DNA from: Bradyrhizobium macuxiense
GTDB lineage: Bacteria; Pseudomonadota; Alphaproteobacteria; Rhizobiales; Xanthobacteraceae
Assembly: GCF_001542415.1 (NCBI RefSeq)
Contig: NZ_LNCU01000081.1
Span: 51,691 to 83,948 of the forward strand
Direction of reading: 5' to 3'
DNA: 32,258 bases
In this document: in pieces, positions 7,164-17,242 of the stretch
Position numbering within the stretch: the stretch's first letter is position 1
How the letters are laid out: each line of letters opens with the position of its first letter
Position numbers and translations under genes: made by a program
The notes under the pieces: model-generated
What the model saw: the letters and a program-made list of their open reading frames with translations, nothing else
Told to the model about the DNA's origin: nothing
Databases searched by the model: none

Positions 7164-9488
7164 ATGAACGAGACGATTGGCTACCCCGATCCCGGCCTGG
7201 ACCTGTCCGAGGGTTTCAAGCCGCACACGTCGCATTGGGGCGTCTTTTCGGCGCGTTTGCGGGAGAATAATCGTCTCGAAGTCCGGCCGTATGGGGGAGA
7301 TCCTGACCCGAACGGGATCATCGACAATTTCCCGGCCGCCTTGCGGCACGGTGCCCGCATCGCGCAGCCGGCGATCCGTCGCGGCTGGCTCGAGCGTGGG
7401 CCCGGACCCGACGACCGGCGCGGCCGCGACGAATTCGTCTCCGTCAGCTGGGAGAAGGCGCTGGATCTTCTCGGCGGTGAGTTGACGCGCATCCGCGACA
7501 CGCGCGGCCCCGGCGCGGTGTTCGGCGGTTCCTATGGTTGGTCCAGCGCGGGCCGCTTCCATCATGCGCAGAGCCAGGTTCATCGTTTCCTGAACATGGC
7601 GATGGGCGGCTACGTGCGTTCGGTGAACAGCTATTCCTCGGGGGCATCCTCGGTGCTGCTGCCGCAGATCCTGGCGGGCTATGAGGAGATCACCAAGCAC
7701 AACGTCACGTGGGAGCAGATCGCCACCGAAAGCGAGATCGTGCTGGCGTTCGGCGGCATGGCGCTGAAGAACTCGATGGTCGCCGGCGGCTCGATCAGCA
7801 AGCATGTCGAGCGCGGCGCCATGGAAGCGGCGCGCCGGCGCGGCTGCGAGTTCATCCTGGTCAGCCCGCTGCGTGATGATATGCCCGCCGAGGCCGGTGC
7901 GGAATGGCTGACGGCAACCCCCGGCACCGACACCGCCCTGATGATGGGCATCGTCCACACGCTGGTCGGCGAAGGCCTGCACGATCAGGCCTTCCTCGAT
8001 CGCTACACCGAAGGCTGGCCGGTCTTCCTGCGCTATCTGAACGGCGAGGCCGACGGCCAGCCGAAGGACGCGGAATGGGCCGCATCGATCTGCGGCATCG
8101 ACGCGAGCACCATCCGGACGCTCGCGCGTCGCCTCGCCGGGCGGCGGGCGCTGATCACCGTGTCGCATTCCATGCAGCGCGCCGAACATGGCGAACAGCC
8201 GGTATGGATGGGCATGGTGCTGGCGGCAGCACTCGGCCAGATCGGCCTTCCCGGCGGCGGCTACGCCTATTCGCTGGGCGCGATCGGTTACTACGGCCGG
8301 CGCGTGAATGCGGTGCCGGGGCCGACCCTCGGCCAGGGCCGCAACGGTGTCGCCGATTTCATTCCGGTGGCGCGCATCGCCGACATGCTGCTCAATCCCG
8401 GCGCGACCTACCGCTACAACGGCGCGACACGCACCTATCCGGACATCCGTCTGGTCTACTGGGCCGGCGGCAATCCCTTCCATCATCACCAGGATCTCAA
8501 CCGCCTGCGCAAGGCCTTTGCCCGGCTCGACACGCTGGTGGTGCATGAACTCGCCTGGACCGCCACGGCCCGGCACGCCGACATCGTGCTGCCGTCCACG
8601 ATGACGCTCGAGCGCGAGGACATCGGCTATTCCTCCAACGATCCGCTGATGGTCGCGATGCACCAGATTGCAGAGCCCTACGGTCTGGCGCGCGACGACT
8701 ATGACATTTTCGCCGATCTCGCCGAGCGCCTCGGCGCCCGCGATGCCTTCACCGAAGGGCGCACGTCACAGCAATGGCTGAGACATCTCTACGAGCCGAC
8801 ACGCGCCTCGCTCGCGACGCAGGGACTTGCCGCCCCGAGCTTCGAGGAATTCTGGGAAAGCGGCAGCCTGGTCGTGCCGCAACATCCCGACGACGGCGGG
8901 AAATTGCGCCGCTTCCGCGAGGATCCGGTTGCCCGGCCGCTGCCGACGCCGAGCGGGCGCATCGAGATCTTCTCGGCGAAGATCGCGGGCCATGGCGATG
9001 CCGACTGTCCGGGCCATCCGGTCTGGCTCGAGAAGACCGACACTCCAAAGGCTGCCTCGCCGCTCTTCCTCGTCGCCAATCAACCGACGACGCGGCTGCA
9101 CAGTCAGCTCGACTTCGGCGGACATTCGACCGAGGCCAAGCATCGCGGTCGCGAGGTCGCGCGCATGAACCCGCGTGACGCTGAACCCCGTGGCATCGCC
9201 GACGGCGATATCATCCGCCTGTTCAATTCGCGCGGCGCATGCCTTGCGGCGGTGCGTGTCACGGAGGCGATTGCTGCCGGGATCATCCAGCTTCCGACCG
9301 GCGCGTGGTACGACCCGATGGATCCCGAGGACGAGGCTCCGCTCTGCGTTCACGGCAATCCGAACGTGCTCACGCGCGACATCGGCACGTCGTCCTTCGC
9401 GCAGGGCTGCACCGGGCAGCTCACGACGGTCGAGGTCGAGCGCTTCAACGGCAATCTGCCGCCGATCCGCGCGTTCGATCCGGTGTAA
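7164..9488 (+). CDS. Molybdopterin-dependent reductase of the BisC/TorA (DMSO reductase) family
   Basis: A 774-residue protein from the ATG at 7164, chosen for AAGGA seven bases upstream (an ATG at 7125 has no such site). It begins HTSHWGVFSARL-like, then WEKALDLLGGEL, then GGSYGWSSAGRFHHAQSQVH. The Ser two residues after Trp (~128) is the expected molybdenum ligand of the Ser-type subfamily, and VRSVNSYSSGA follows as in BisC/TorA proteins. The C-terminal domain (TRLHSQLDFGG ... PTGAWYDPMD) is the bis-MGD-binding molybdopterin region. There is no N-terminal Cys cluster for an iron-sulfur centre and no Tat signal, so the enzyme should be cytosolic. It would reduce S- or N-oxides such as biotin or methionine sulfoxide. 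The substrate is not determined, and no partner subunit is adjacent. Confidence 0.88.
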   Translation: MNETIGYPDPGLDLSEGFKPHTSHWGVFSARLRENNRLEVRPYGGDPDPNGIIDNFPAALRHGARIAQPAIRRGWLERGPGPDDRRGRDEFVSVSWEKALDLLGGELTRIRDTRGPGAVFGGSYGWSSAGRFHHAQSQVHRFLNMAMGGYVRSVNSYSSGASSVLLPQILAGYEEITKHNVTWEQIATESEIVLAFGGMALKNSMVAGGSISKHVERGAMEAARRRGCEFILVSPLRDDMPAEAGAEWLTATPGTDTALMMGIVHTLVGEGLHDQAFLDRYTEGWPVFLRYLNGEADGQPKDAEWAASICGIDASTIRTLARRLAGRRALITVSHSMQRAEHGEQPVWMGMVLAAALGQIGLPGGGYAYSLGAIGYYGRRVNAVPGPTLGQGRNGVADFIPVARIADMLLNPGATYRYNGATRTYPDIRLVYWAGGNPFHHHQDLNRLRKAFARLDTLVVHELAWTATARHADIVLPSTMTLEREDIGYSSNDPLMVAMHQIAEPYGLARDDYDIFADLAERLGARDAFTEGRTSQQWLRHLYEPTRASLATQGLAAPSFEEFWESGSLVVPQHPDDGGKLRRFREDPVARPLPTPSGRIEIFSAKIAGHGDADCPGHPVWLEKTDTPKAASPLFLVANQPTTRLHSQLDFGGHSTEAKHRGREVARMNPRDAEPRGIADGDIIRLFNSRGACLAAVRVTEAIAAGIIQLPTGAWYDPMDPEDEAPLCVHGNPNVLTRDIGTSSFAQGCTGQLTTVEVERFNGNLPPIRAFDPV

Positions 9489-9848
9489 CGCAACACGTGT
9501 AGCGCCTCGCCGCGCAGACTGCAGCGCGAGATCGTGAGCCGAGCGGACGGCCCAAGGATCTAACAAGGGTCTACGAAGACTCGACAGTCGGCTTGATCGG
9601 CCGCTGCATCGCAACACTCGCGTCCGCCGCTGTCGTGCCGCTCGCGGCGTGATGCTGTGGCTCCCTGTCTTGCTACTAAGTGCGCATTGCTCGCATCGGG
9701 GGGCGGGATCAAGCTTGCGCTGTCAATTCTTGAGCCCTTTCTTGCGATTCGTGGTCATGCGCCGCGCAATAAGAAACGGGAATCAGGGGAGAGCGACGCA
9801 AGATCCGTGCCGGAATCGTCAAGCAAGGGCCTGTGAGGAGGAGCCCTT
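9489..9848. other. Intergenic region (360 bp)
   Basis: No coding frame here has protein-like character, and I see no strong hairpin after the reductase gene. The last bases before 9849 carry the strong ribosome-binding site GAGGAGGAG of the transporter gene, so its promoter is probably in this stretch. Confidence 0.5.
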
Positions 9849-11174
9849 ATGACGACGATCCACGTGACGTCCGATGCCTTATCCGAGTCCGACCACCACG
9901 CCCAGCTGCGTCGCGCCGTTATCGCGAGCACCGTGGGGACCACGATCGAGTGGTACGACTTCCTGCTCTATAGCACGGTGACCGGCCTTGTCTTCGGCAA
10001 GCTGTTCTTTCCGAAGTCCGATCCTCTCGTCGGCGTGCTGGAGGCGTTTGCCATCTACACGGTGGGCTTTATCGCCCGCCCGATCGGCGCGATGATCTTC
10101 GGTCATTATGGTGATCGCATCGGCCGCAAGGCGACGCTGATCGCGACCTTGCTGCTGACCGGGCTCGCGACCTTTGCCGTCGGCTTCGTTCCGACCTACG
10201 AGACCGCAGGCATCTGGGGCGCCGTCATCCTCACGATCATTCGCTTCATCCAGGGCGTGGGTGTGGGCGGCGAATGGGGCGGCTCGGTGTTGCTGGCGAT
10301 GGAATGGGCGCGCACCAACAAGCATCGCGGCTTCATCACGTCATGGCCGCAACTCGGCGGCCCGGGCGGCCTGCTGCTCGCGAACATCGCGGTGCTGGTG
10401 TTCAGCCGCATCTCCGGCGATCAATTCCTGGTCTGGGGCTGGCGCATCCCGTTCATGCTCAGCATCGTGATGGTGGCCGTCGGACTTTATATTCGGCTCG
10501 GGATTCTCGAGACCCCCGCATTTCGCCGCATCGTCGCCGAACGGCGCGTCGAGCGCGTTCCGGTTCTCGAAGTGATCAAGCGTCAACCGGGCGCTATCAT
10601 CCTCACCGCGCTGGCGCGGATGGCCGAGCAGGCGCCGGCCTACATCTATCTTGCCTTCGTGTTCGCCTACGGAACCCAGGTCCTGCACGCGCCGCGCGAT
10701 TTCCTGCTCACCTCGCTGATCGTCGCCGGTCTTGTTTCAATGGTAACGATCCCGCTCGCCGGGCACTTCTCGGATATCATCGGGCGCAAGCGGATGTACC
10801 TGATCGGTGCGGTCCTGACCGGCATCTACGGCTTCATCTACTTCGCGCTGCTGGATACGACCGTGCCGGTCTGGATGTTCATCGCCATCGTGCTGTCATT
10901 CGTGCCGCACGACCTCCTGTATGGACCGCAGGCAGCCCTGATCGCCGAATGCTTCACGCCGCGCCTGCGCTACAGCGGCGCGTCGATCGGCTACCAGCTC
11001 TCCTCGGTGATCTCGGGCGGTCCCGCGCCGCTGATCGCGACCGCGCTGCTGGCAAGCTTCGGATCGGGCTACGCGATCGCGGCTTATATCCTATTCTGCG
11101 CCGTCGTCAGCATCATCGCGACCGCGATGCTGCCGGACTACACCAACCGCGACATTTCCGAGGAGCATGCCTGA
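9849..11174 (+). CDS. Major facilitator transporter, metabolite:H+ symporter (MHS) type
   Basis: A 441-residue membrane protein with about twelve hydrophobic segments. The start IASTVGTTIEWYDFLLY is the hallmark of the MHS family (E-W-Y/F-D-F at helix 1), GHYGDRIGRKATL is the MFS loop 2-3 motif, RFIQGVGVGGEWGGSVLLAMEW is the conserved helix 4-5 region, and HFSDIIGRKRMYLIG repeats the loop motif in the second half. Relatives carry shikimate, alpha-ketoglutarate, proline/betaine or aromatic acids with protons. The substrate here cannot be read from sequence. GAGGAGGAG stands seven bases before the ATG. A hairpin follows the stop, so it may be transcribed apart from the next genes. Confidence 0.88.
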   Translation: MTTIHVTSDALSESDHHAQLRRAVIASTVGTTIEWYDFLLYSTVTGLVFGKLFFPKSDPLVGVLEAFAIYTVGFIARPIGAMIFGHYGDRIGRKATLIATLLLTGLATFAVGFVPTYETAGIWGAVILTIIRFIQGVGVGGEWGGSVLLAMEWARTNKHRGFITSWPQLGGPGGLLLANIAVLVFSRISGDQFLVWGWRIPFMLSIVMVAVGLYIRLGILETPAFRRIVAERRVERVPVLEVIKRQPGAIILTALARMAEQAPAYIYLAFVFAYGTQVLHAPRDFLLTSLIVAGLVSMVTIPLAGHFSDIIGRKRMYLIGAVLTGIYGFIYFALLDTTVPVWMFIAIVLSFVPHDLLYGPQAALIAECFTPRLRYSGASIGYQLSSVISGGPAPLIATALLASFGSGYAIAAYILFCAVVSIIATAMLPDYTNRDISEEHA

Positions 11175-11190
11175 TCGACGATGATCGCTG

Positions 11191-11219
11191 ACCCGCGCGG
11201 CTGTGCACGCCGCGCGGGT
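11191..11219 (+). terminator. Hairpin after the MFS transporter gene
   Basis: ACCCGCGCGGC at 11191-11201 pairs perfectly with GCCGCGCGGGT at 11209-11219 around a 7-base loop, 17 bases after the transporter stop. The 11-bp GC-rich stem fits a transcription terminator, but only a weak T-rich stretch follows. Confidence 0.55.
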
Positions 11220-11320
11220 TGCGGTTGTCCGGCCGGCTGCCTCGCATGCCCGCTTGCGCGATCAGCCCCGGCAACGCTACTCTGCCCGCAAGCAAGAACA
11301 ATCGCGAGCGAGGCGCGCCA

Positions 11321-12367
11321 ATGAACCAGCAGCAATCCTCCCGTCAAGCCATCCAGACATTGCCGCGCCGCCGGCTCGGCCGGACCGGGCTCGACGTCTC
11401 GATCCTCGGCTTCGGAACCGCGCCGCTCGGCGATCTGTTCGCGCATCTCGACGATGCCACGGCGATAGCGGCGGCGGAGCGGGCATTTGCGCTTGGCGTG
11501 AACCTGCTGGATTCCTCCCCGCTCTACGGTCACGGCCTGGCCGAGCATCGCAGCGGAACCGCGCTGCGCCGCGTGGTGCGCGACGACATCGTCGTCTGCA
11601 CCAAGGTCGGGCGCTGGATGGACCCGTTCCACGACCGCGGCGGCGGCTCCAATTTCGTCGGCGGGCAGCCGCATCGCGCGGTGGTGGATTATTCCTATGA
11701 CGGCACGATGCGCTCGGTGGAGCAGTCGCTGCTGCGGCTCGGCACCGACCGGCTCGATTTGCTGCTGATCCATGATGTCGACGTCTGGACCCATGGGGCC
11801 GACGCGATCGAGGCGCGGTTTCGCGAGGCGATGGACGGAGCCTATGTCGCGCTCGACAGGCTGCGCTCCGAGCGCGTCGTCAAGGGCATCGGGATCGGCG
11901 TCAACGAGGCCGACATGTGCGTGCGCTTCGCCAAGGCCGGCACGTTCGACACCATGCTGCTCGCCGGCCGTTATTCGCTGCTGGAGCAGCCGGCGCTTGC
12001 CGAGTTCCTGCCGCTCGCGCAGGCACAGGGCATCGGCATGATGCTGGGCGGCGTGTTCAATTCCGGCATTCTGGCGACCGGCGCGGTCGCGGGCGCCAAA
12101 TACAATTACAAGGACGCGCCGCCCGATGTGATGCAGAAGGTGGCCGCGATCGAGCGCGTCTGCCGCGCCCATCAGGTCGCGCTGCCGACCGCCGCGCTGC
12201 ACTTCGCATTGGGCCATCCGGCTGTCGCCAGCCTCGTGCTCGGCGCGCAGACGCCGCAGGAGGTCGAACGCAATGTCGCCGCGCTGTCGTCATCGGTGCC
12301 GTCGGCGCTGTGGCGCGACCTCAAGGCCGAGCGTCTGCTCGACGACAACGCGCCGGTGCCGGCATGA
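11321..12367 (+). CDS. Aldo/keto reductase, sugar 1-dehydrogenase type
   Basis: A 348-residue protein beginning MNQQQSSRQAIQTLPRRRLG, with GAGG eight bases before the ATG. The aldo/keto reductase tetrad is visible: Asp64 and Tyr69 in NLLDSSPLYGHG, Lys95 in VVCTKVGR and His151 in LLLIHDVDVW. The segment DYSYDGTMRSVEQSLLRLG is characteristic of the group containing D-threo-aldose/L-fucose 1-dehydrogenases and pyridoxal 4-dehydrogenase, which oxidise a cyclic hemiacetal to a lactone with NAD(P)+. The next gene overlaps its stop by four bases and encodes a lactonase-type amidohydrolase. Sugar to lactone to acid is therefore a natural pairing. The actual sugar is inference. Confidence 0.85.
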   Translation: MNQQQSSRQAIQTLPRRRLGRTGLDVSILGFGTAPLGDLFAHLDDATAIAAAERAFALGVNLLDSSPLYGHGLAEHRSGTALRRVVRDDIVVCTKVGRWMDPFHDRGGGSNFVGGQPHRAVVDYSYDGTMRSVEQSLLRLGTDRLDLLLIHDVDVWTHGADAIEARFREAMDGAYVALDRLRSERVVKGIGIGVNEADMCVRFAKAGTFDTMLLAGRYSLLEQPALAEFLPLAQAQGIGMMLGGVFNSGILATGAVAGAKYNYKDAPPDVMQKVAAIERVCRAHQVALPTAALHFALGHPAVASLVLGAQTPQEVERNVAALSSSVPSALWRDLKAERLLDDNAPVPA

Positions 12368-13218
12368 TGCGGATCGACGCCCATCATCATGTCTGGACGC
12401 TGGCGCGTGCCGATTACGGCTGGCTGACGCCCGAGCTCGCGCCGATCTATCGCGATTTCGGCCTCGCCGACCTGGCGCCGCATCTTGCCGCGGCCGGGAT
12501 CGAGGGCACCATCCTGGTGCAGGCCGCGCCGACCGAGGCGGAGACGGATTTCATGCTCGACGTCGCCAAAGGCGGGGAGGTGGTGCGCGGCGTGGTCGGC
12601 TGGATCGACTTTGATGCCGACGATGCGGTGGCGCGGATCGACGCGATCGCGGCGCGTGAGCTGCTCGTCGGCCTGCGGCCGATGGTACAGGATATCGCCG
12701 ATGACGACTGGCTGCTGCGTCCGGCCCTCGCGGCGCAATGCGAAGCCATGGCGCGGCATGACATCGTGTTCGACGCGCTGGCGTTGCCGCGGCACCTCCC
12801 GAGGCTCGTGCAGGTGGTCGACCGCCATCCCGATCTGCAGTTCGTGCTCGACCATTTCGCTAAGCCTAATCTCGCCGGCGGCGACATCGCGTCCTGGAAG
12901 GACGACATCGCGCAGCTCGCTACGCGCGCCAATGTCGTCTGCAAGCTCTCCGGCCTGGTTACCGAGGCGCCGCCGAACTGGAAAGTTGACGATTTGCGCG
13001 CGGCCGTCGACCACGTCCTCGGCTGCTTCGGGCCGCAGCGGATGCTGTGGGGCAGCGACTGGCCAGTGGTCAATCTGGCCGGCGGCTATGCGAGCTGGTT
13101 CGCGGCCAGCGAGAGCCTGTTGGCCGATCTGTCGCAGGACGAGAAGGCGGCAATCTACGGCGGCAATGCGGCGCGCATCTATTTGTCAAGTCGCGGAAGA
13201 CACACATCCGGGACATAA
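12364..13218 (+). CDS. Amidohydrolase of the L-fuconolactonase type
   Basis: A 284-residue TIM-barrel hydrolase of the amidohydrolase-2 family. It opens MMRIDAHHHVWTL, giving the metal-binding His-x-His (7 and 9), and contains VLDHFAKPNL, CKLSGLVTEA and MLWGSDWPVVN, the latter with the conserved catalytic Asp. The lactonase branch (COG3618-like) opens sugar or dicarboxylate lactones. ATGA at 12364-12367 overlaps the aldo/keto reductase stop, so the two are translationally coupled; the second ATG at 12367 is an alternative start. Together with the dehydrogenase it would turn an aldose to an aldonate by way of the lactone. Whether the sugar is L-fucose or another is not determined. Confidence 0.83.
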   Translation: MMRIDAHHHVWTLARADYGWLTPELAPIYRDFGLADLAPHLAAAGIEGTILVQAAPTEAETDFMLDVAKGGEVVRGVVGWIDFDADDAVARIDAIAARELLVGLRPMVQDIADDDWLLRPALAAQCEAMARHDIVFDALALPRHLPRLVQVVDRHPDLQFVLDHFAKPNLAGGDIASWKDDIAQLATRANVVCKLSGLVTEAPPNWKVDDLRAAVDHVLGCFGPQRMLWGSDWPVVNLAGGYASWFAASESLLADLSQDEKAAIYGGNAARIYLSSRGRHTSGT

Positions 13219-13293
13219 CGCGCGGTGGGCCGCCAAATTTGATCCACAGCGCGCCTTGATGAATCAATCCGGGATGGTCCATAAGCGGCCTCC

Positions 13294-13317
13294 GCGCCGT
13301 CGGACGTCCGTCGGCGC
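13294..13317. promoter_or_regulatory. Imperfect palindrome before tex
   Basis: GCGCCG-T-CGGACGTCCG-T-CGGCGC is symmetric over 24 bases apart from two T-T mismatches. It lies about 22 bases upstream of the tex GTG and after the amidohydrolase gene. It could be a terminator stem for the upstream pair or an operator. I cannot decide between these. Confidence 0.3.
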
Positions 13318-13338
13318 CACGGGTTCAGAGAGACGAGC

Positions 13339-15675
13339 GTGGCCAAGATTCATCATCAGATTGCGCAGGAGCTGGGGGTTCGCGACGAGCAGGTCGAGGC
13401 GGCGGTCACGCTGCTCGACGGCGGCGCGACGGTGCCGTTCATTGCGCGATACCGCAAGGAATTGACCGGCGCGCTCGATGACGCCCAGCTGCGCACGCTG
13501 GAAGAGCGCCTGACCTATTTGCGCGAGCTCGAGGAGCGCCGTACCGCTGTGCTCAACTCGATTCGCGAGCAGGGAAAGCTCGACGCCGCGCTCGAAGCTC
13601 AGATCATGGCCGCCGACAGCAAGGGCCGGCTCGAGGATATCTACCTTCCCTACAAGCCGAAGCGCCGCACCAAGGCGGAGATCGCCAAGGAAGCCGGGCT
13701 CGAGCCGCTCGCCGACATGCTGCTGGCGCAGCCGCAAAACGATCCGAACGAGGCCGCCGCGCCCTTCATCGATACCGAGAAGCAGGTCGCCGATGTCGCC
13801 GCCGCGCTCGAAGGCGCGCGCGCGATCCTGGTCGAGCGCTTTGCCGAGGATGCCGATTTGATCGGCGCGCTGCGCGAGGAGATGTGGTCGAACGGCATCA
13901 TGGCTTCCACGGTGCGCGACGGCAAGAAAACCGAGGGCGAGAAATTCAAGGATTATTTCGACTTCAGCGAGCCGCTGCCGAAGCTGCCGTCGCACCGCAT
14001 CCTGGCGCTGTTCCGCGGCGAGAAGGAAGAGATTCTCGACCTGCAGATCAAGCCGGAGGCGCAAGCGCCCGCCGCCGGCGTGCCCGGCGCCTACGAGTTG
14101 AAGATCATGAATCGCTTCGGCGTCTCCAACCAGGGCCGCAAGGGCGACAAGTGGCTGACGGAGACGGTGCGCTGGGCCTGGCGTACCAAGATCCAGATCC
14201 ATCTCAATATCGATCTGCGCATGCGGCTGTGGACCGCGGCCGAGACCGAGGCGGTGCGCGTGTTCGCCTCGAACCTGCGCGACCTCCTGCTCGCGGCGCC
14301 GGCCGGCGCGCGTGCGACGATGGGGCTCGATCCCGGCTATCGCACCGGCGTCAAGGTCGCGGTGGTCGATGCCACCGGCAAGGTGCTGGCGACGACGGCG
14401 ATCTTCCCGCACGAGCCGCAGCGGCGCTGGGACGAGGCGCTCGCCATTCTCGGCAAGCTCGCGATCGAGCACCGCGTCGAGCTGATCGCAATCGGCAACG
14501 GCACCGCCTCGCGCGAAACCGACAAGCTCGCGACCGAATTGGTGAAGCGGCTGCCTGACTTGAAGATGACCAAGATCGTCGTCTCCGAGGCCGGCGCGTC
14601 GGTCTATTCGGCCTCCGCCTTCGCCTCGAGCGAATTGCCCGAGCTCGACGTCACCATGCGCGGCGCGGTCTCGATCGCGCGCCGCCTGCAGGATCCGCTG
14701 GCGGAACTCGTCAAGATCGATCCGAAGGCGATCGGCGTCGGCCAGTACCAGCACGATCTCGGCGAGGCCAAGCTGGCGCGCTCGCTCGACGCCGTGGTGG
14801 AAGATTGCGTGAACGCGGTCGGCGTCGATGCCAACACCGCGTCCGTCCCGCTGCTGGCGCGCGTGTCGGGCATCGGGCAGGGGCTGGCACAGAGCATCGT
14901 GCAGCATCGCGACGCCAACGGCCCGTTCAAGTCGCGCAAGGCCCTGAAGGAGGTGCCGCGGCTCGGGCCGAAGGCGTTCGAGCAATGCGCCGGCTTCCTG
15001 CGCATCACCAATGGCGACGACCCGCTCGATACGTCGGGCGTGCACCCGGAAGCCTATCCGGTGGTGCGGCGTATTCTCGAAGCGACCAAGAGCGACATCA
15101 AGGCGCTGATCGGCAATTCCGACGTGGTGCGCGGGCTCAAGCCGCAATCCTTCGTCGACGACACGTTCGGTCTGCCGACCGTCACCGACATCCTGCGCGA
15201 ACTGGAGAAGCCCGGCCGCGACCCGCGTCCGGCGTTCAAGGCCGCGGTGTTCAAGGAAGGTGTCGAGGAGGTCAAGGACCTCAAGAAAGGCATGATCCTC
15301 GAGGGCACGGTGACCAACGTCGCCGCGTTCGGCGCCTTCGTCGACATCGGCGTGCACCAGGACGGCCTCGTGCACATCTCGGCGATGTCCAGGAACTTCA
15401 TCAAGGACCCGCGCGAGGTGGTGAAGCCGGGCGACATCGTCAAGGTGAAGGTGCTTGACGTCGAGGTCGCGCGCAAGCGCATCGCGCTGACGCTGCGCCT
15501 CGACGACGAGATCGGTCCGAAGAAGGACAATGCCGGAGCGTCGCGCGATTTCTCGCGCGGCTCGGCCAAGATGTCGTCATCGGCACCGCGCCGTCAGGAG
15601 CAGTCCGGCGGCGGCGCGCTCGCCGACGCCCTGCGCCGTGCTGCCGAAAAGAGTGGACGCGGCAAGCCGACCTGA
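13339..15675 (+). CDS. tex: Tex, S1-domain RNA-binding transcription accessory protein
   Basis: A complete 778-residue Tex protein starting at a GTG ([14 protein letters not shown]) with a weak purine-rich leader. The order is as in the family: N-terminal helical region with [17 protein letters not shown], then [16 protein letters not shown], a YqgF/RNase H-like domain from ~330 ([16 protein letters not shown]), a helix-hairpin-helix region (~500-560, [16 protein letters not shown] ... [16 protein letters not shown]), and an S1 domain from residue 652 ([21 protein letters not shown]). A basic tail ends in GRGKPT. Tex binds nucleic acids and is linked to transcription and toxin-gene expression in other bacteria. 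The last 386 bases recur almost perfectly at 17243-17626. Confidence 0.95.
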   Translation: MAKIHHQIAQELGVRDEQVEAAVTLLDGGATVPFIARYRKELTGALDDAQLRTLEERLTYLRELEERRTAVLNSIREQGKLDAALEAQIMAADSKGRLEDIYLPYKPKRRTKAEIAKEAGLEPLADMLLAQPQNDPNEAAAPFIDTEKQVADVAAALEGARAILVERFAEDADLIGALREEMWSNGIMASTVRDGKKTEGEKFKDYFDFSEPLPKLPSHRILALFRGEKEEILDLQIKPEAQAPAAGVPGAYELKIMNRFGVSNQGRKGDKWLTETVRWAWRTKIQIHLNIDLRMRLWTAAETEAVRVFASNLRDLLLAAPAGARATMGLDPGYRTGVKVAVVDATGKVLATTAIFPHEPQRRWDEALAILGKLAIEHRVELIAIGNGTASRETDKLATELVKRLPDLKMTKIVVSEAGASVYSASAFASSELPELDVTMRGAVSIARRLQDPLAELVKIDPKAIGVGQYQHDLGEAKLARSLDAVVEDCVNAVGVDANTASVPLLARVSGIGQGLAQSIVQHRDANGPFKSRKALKEVPRLGPKAFEQCAGFLRITNGDDPLDTSGVHPEAYPVVRRILEATKSDIKALIGNSDVVRGLKPQSFVDDTFGLPTVTDILRELEKPGRDPRPAFKAAVFKEGVEEVKDLKKGMILEGTVTNVAAFGAFVDIGVHQDGLVHISAMSRNFIKDPREVVKPGDIVKVKVLDVEVARKRIALTLRLDDEIGPKKDNAGASRDFSRGSAKMSSSAPRRQEQSGGGALADALRRAAEKSGRGKPT

Positions 15676-15676
15676 G
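15291..15676 (+). repeat. Direct repeat, copy 1: 3' end of tex (S1 domain)
   Basis: This 386-base segment, from CATGATCCTCGAGGGC through the tex stop codon, is repeated in the same orientation at 17243-17626. The two copies match at every position I compared by eye except for a two-base GC loss in copy 2. Similarity stops abruptly at the left edge (G versus C at 15290/17242) and fades just after the stop codon. Copy 1 keeps the intact reading frame. Confidence 0.95.
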
Positions 15677-15973
15677 GCGTCTATTCACAAGACGAAGCTG
15701 TCGGCTTTCGCGATGCTGCGAAGAAGCTCAGCTGCCTCTAAAATCGGAGTGGTCGCCTTGGGTCCCAAAGGCGACGCGGCGAGGCCGCCTGGGTACGTCC
15801 GCTTTCAGTTGCGACCGTGTCAGTCATGCTGACCCGATCGCATCGGAGCGCGGCGGAGATGGCGTTCTCCGACATCGACAGGTTCCGATAGACGGTGTTC
15901 AATGCGAATGAGGGGACCCGCAAGAGGTCCCGAGACAAACAGGCACATTCATTGATTCATAGGGAGAAACGAA
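15677..15973 (+). other. Spacer between tex and the binding-protein gene
   Basis: No gene is supported. The first ~45 bases show weak, gapped resemblance to the sequence following the second tex-end copy. At 15752-15775 GTCGCCTT and AAGGCGAC form a hairpin around a short loop, a possible terminator or leader structure without a T tract. GGGAG stands just before the ATG at 15974. Confidence 0.4.
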
Positions 15974-17203
15974 ATGTCCTTCGTCTCGCGACGATTGGCG
16001 GCGTTTTCGACCGCCATCATTTTACTCGGAGTCAGTGGAAGCGGCGCGTCTGCCCAGAGAAAATACGATCCCGGCGCCACGGATACGGAAATCAAAATCG
16101 GCAACATCATGCCGTATAGCGGACCGGCATCGGCATACGGAGTCATCGGGAGGACCGAGGCAGCGTTTTTTCGCAAGGTCAATGCCGAAGGCGGCATCAA
16201 CGGTCGCAAGATCAACTTCATTTCGTACGACGACGCTTACAGCCCGCCGAAAGCAGTCGAACAGGCCCGCAAGCTGGTCGAGAGCGATGGGGTGCTGCTG
16301 ATCTTCGGGTCGCTTGGCACGCCGTCCAACACGGCCATTCAGAAGTATATGAATACGAAAAAGGTGCCGCAGCTGTTCATCTCCACCGGCGCGACCAAGT
16401 GGAATGATCCGCAGAATTTCCCATGGACCATGGGCTGGCAGCCGAACTATCAGAACGAGGCACGGATCTACGCGAAGTATATCTTGAAGGAGAAACCGAA
16501 CGCCAGGATTGCCGTACTTTACCAGGACGACGACTACGGGAAGGACTACCTCAGAGGTCTAATGGATGGCCTTGGCGACAGCGCCGCGTCCAAGATCGTT
16601 GTAAAGGACGCCTACGAGGTGGCCGAGCCGACCATCGACTCGCATATTGTGAAGATGAAGTCACTCGGTGCTGACGTCTTCGTCGATATCACCACGCCGA
16701 AGTTTGCCGCGCAGGCCATCAGGAAGGCGGCGGAAATCGGCTGGAGACCATTGCATCTCCTCAACATCGTCAGCAGCTCGATCGGTGCCGTCATCAAGCC
16801 GGCTGGTCTCGAAAATGCGCAGAACATCATTTCGGTGGCCTATCTGATGGATCCGCTTGATCCCCAATGGAAGGATGATCCCGGCATGAAGGCCTTCGAC
16901 GAATTTCTCGCCAAGGATTTTCCGGGGGGTGATCGCGCCGATAGTTTCGTTGTGACCGGATACAATATGGCTCAGACCCTGGTTCAGGTGCTGAAGCAGT
17001 GCGGCGACAATCTCACACGTGAGAACGTGATGAAGCAGGCTGCTGGCCTCAAGGACTTCAGGACCGCGAACCTGCTGCCCGGCATCAAGATCAACACGAG
17101 CCAGATCGACTTCGCGCCGATCAAGCAGGTACGGCTGAGAAGGTTCAAGGGCGATAGATGGGAGCTGTTCGGTCCGTTGCTCAGTGCCGAAATTGGAGGC
17201 TAG
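15974..17203 (+). CDS. ABC transporter substrate-binding protein, branched-chain amino acid type
   Basis: A 409-residue exported protein. The N-terminus [19 protein letters not shown] is a Sec signal, probably cut after Ala27 (GASA|Q). The mature part is a type I periplasmic binding protein of the Leu/Ile/Val-BP-like family: [79 protein letters not shown]. Such proteins capture amino acids, aromatic acids or other small molecules for an ABC importer. No permease or ATPase gene is near, so it is a solitary receptor. It sits between two direct copies of the tex 3' end, as if it arrived with, or was trapped by, that duplication. GGGAG lies about nine bases before the ATG. Ligand unknown. Confidence 0.9.
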   Translation: MSFVSRRLAAFSTAIILLGVSGSGASAQRKYDPGATDTEIKIGNIMPYSGPASAYGVIGRTEAAFFRKVNAEGGINGRKINFISYDDAYSPPKAVEQARKLVESDGVLLIFGSLGTPSNTAIQKYMNTKKVPQLFISTGATKWNDPQNFPWTMGWQPNYQNEARIYAKYILKEKPNARIAVLYQDDDYGKDYLRGLMDGLGDSAASKIVVKDAYEVAEPTIDSHIVKMKSLGADVFVDITTPKFAAQAIRKAAEIGWRPLHLLNIVSSSIGAVIKPAGLENAQNIISVAYLMDPLDPQWKDDPGMKAFDEFLAKDFPGGDRADSFVVTGYNMAQTLVQVLKQCGDNLTRENVMKQAAGLKDFRTANLLPGIKINTSQIDFAPIKQVRLRRFKGDRWELFGPLLSAEIGG

Positions 17204-17214
17204 GCCGGTTCCTC

Positions 17215-17234
17215 CGATCCGCTGCAACGGATCG
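17215..17234 (+). terminator. Small hairpin after the binding-protein gene
   Basis: CGATCCG (17215-17221) pairs with CGGATCG (17228-17234) around six bases, 12 bases after the stop at 17203 and just before the second tex-end copy. A 7-bp stem with no T tract is only a weak terminator candidate. Confidence 0.3.
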
Positions 17235-17242
17235 AATGTGGC

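Noticed and set aside
6846..8663. 605-codon minus-strand frame opposite the molybdoenzyme
   Set aside because: Shadow frame. The plus strand carries all BisC/TorA-family motifs.
13264..15375. Long open frame (703 codons) on the minus strand across tex
   Set aside because: Antisense shadow of a high-GC gene. It has no domain-like character and a composition rich in Arg/His/Asp, typical of such shadows, while tex on the plus strand is unmistakable.
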